Assembly: GCA_009779295.1 (NCBI GenBank)
Contig: WREN01000120.1
Location: 1 to 6,887, forward strand
Length of the DNA: 6,887 nt
Direction: 5' to 3'
Source: Oscillospiraceae bacterium
GTDB taxonomy: Bacteria; Bacillota; Clostridia; Oscillospirales; CAG-272
The notes under the pieces are model-generated. The model was not told the origin of the DNA and did not search any database. It saw only the letters and a list, made by a program, of their open reading frames with translations. This document shows positions 6,741-6,887 of the stretch, in pieces. A program made the translations under genes and the position numbers. Numbering within the stretch: the stretch's first letter is position 1; each line of letters starts with the position of its first letter.

Positions 6741-6758
6741 TTGATTTATAATTTTATC
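6738..6758 (-). pseudogene. Penultimate codons of the same disrupted substrate-binding-protein gene
   Basis: Just outside the right IS end the minus strand reads GAT AAA ATT ATA AAT CAA TTA, or D-K-I-I-N-Q-L. The intact binding protein has E-K-L-I-E-Q-L at the corresponding place. Joined across the IS, 28 of 36 bases agree, including an exact 15-base block spanning the insertion point. Further upstream (past about 6759) the similarity stops, so the rest of this gene copy is missing. Confidence 0.55.
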
Positions 6759-6887
6759 CTGTTGTGCATACCGCACGAAATAATTAACGCATGGCGCGGA
6801 AGAAGTTAACGAACGGTTTGCAGTTTTTTAACATGAGGCGCGCACGCGTTTAACTTCAATCCAAACCCTCGAAATGCGGCTCTGAGA
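6759..6887. other. CpG-rich gene-free patch upstream of the IS
   Basis: No ORF with a ribosome binding site is present in this 129-bp end of the window. The composition is clearly richer in CG dinucleotides (about 13 CG in the last 118 bases) than the AT-rich DNA beside it. That suggests a different origin, for example a dispersed intergenic repeat or the end of a gene continuing beyond the edge. It contains the phased TTAAC array. Confidence 0.5.
6784..6854. repeat. Four TTAAC motifs phased at exactly 22 bp
   Basis: TTAAC occurs at 6784, 6806, 6828 and 6850, each exactly 22 bp after the last. The first three units also share GG at unit positions 10-11, G at 15 and A at 17, and two share a CGCG block. 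A less exact unit with GCAT...CGC...GAA seems to precede the array from 6766. Spacing of two helical turns would put all motifs on one DNA face, as in direct-repeat regulator sites. Remote repeat decay is an alternative. Confidence 0.5.

Noticed and set aside
5876..6751. Long plus-strand open frames opposite the transposase (for example 6156-6638).
   Set aside because: They are shadows of a clear transposase coding frame, with no ribosome binding sites and low-complexity Ser/Leu/His-rich products.
6791..6853. A 20-codon plus-strand ORF (MARKKLTNGLQFFNMRRARV) in the CpG-rich patch.
   Set aside because: It has no ribosome binding site, is very short, and other frames of the patch look equally protein-like, so I do not call it a gene.
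6806..6886. A minus-strand open stretch entering from the right edge (26 codons to a stop at 6806), possibly the end of a gene.
   Set aside because: It could be a C-terminus, but the sequence is too short to recognise, and it lies inside the phased-repeat patch.

Overview
This window most likely comes from an anaerobic, gut- or rumen-type Bacillota (Clostridia) genome. That is inferred from the moderately low GC, strong GAGGTG/AAGGAG ribosome binding sites, a lipoprotein carbohydrate-binding protein of clostridial style, and the codon style. No taxonomic marker gene is present.

All credible genes lie on the minus strand, so the region reads from right to left. From about 6759 to 6887 there is a CpG-rich, gene-free patch carrying four TTAAC motifs at an exact 22-bp spacing. 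Next comes a complete IS701-like insertion sequence (5301-6740). It has perfect 20-bp terminal inverted repeats, its own promoter, a hairpin over the transposase ribosome binding site, and a transposase gene whose C-terminus is shifted out of frame at a run of seven A. After the IS follow five tightly packed genes with gaps of 4 to 15 nt: a predicted beta-propeller glycosidase (3835-5268), a lipoprotein sugar-binding protein (2374-3819), a second copy of the glycosidase (953-2362, about 76% identical to the first by hand count), and two small proteins (475-942 and 39-470). The small proteins appear to be divergent paralogues with an L-2-amino-thiazoline-4-carboxylate-hydrolase-like layout.

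The short stretches on both sides of the IS can be joined to read DKIINQLKELK-stop, closely matching the EKLIEQLKELQ-stop end of the intact binding protein. The IS therefore seems to have landed in the last codons of another binding-protein gene. The locus was probably built by duplication of a [binding protein - glycosidase] module, and the upstream binding-protein copy is now reduced to its tail.

The likely working model is uptake of a carbohydrate through the lipoprotein with a permease encoded elsewhere, cytoplasmic processing by the two leaderless glycosidase paralogues, and an unknown chemical step by the small-protein pair. No permease, ATPase or regulator is in the window. No rho-independent terminator was found, so the transposase promoter can plausibly read into the operon.
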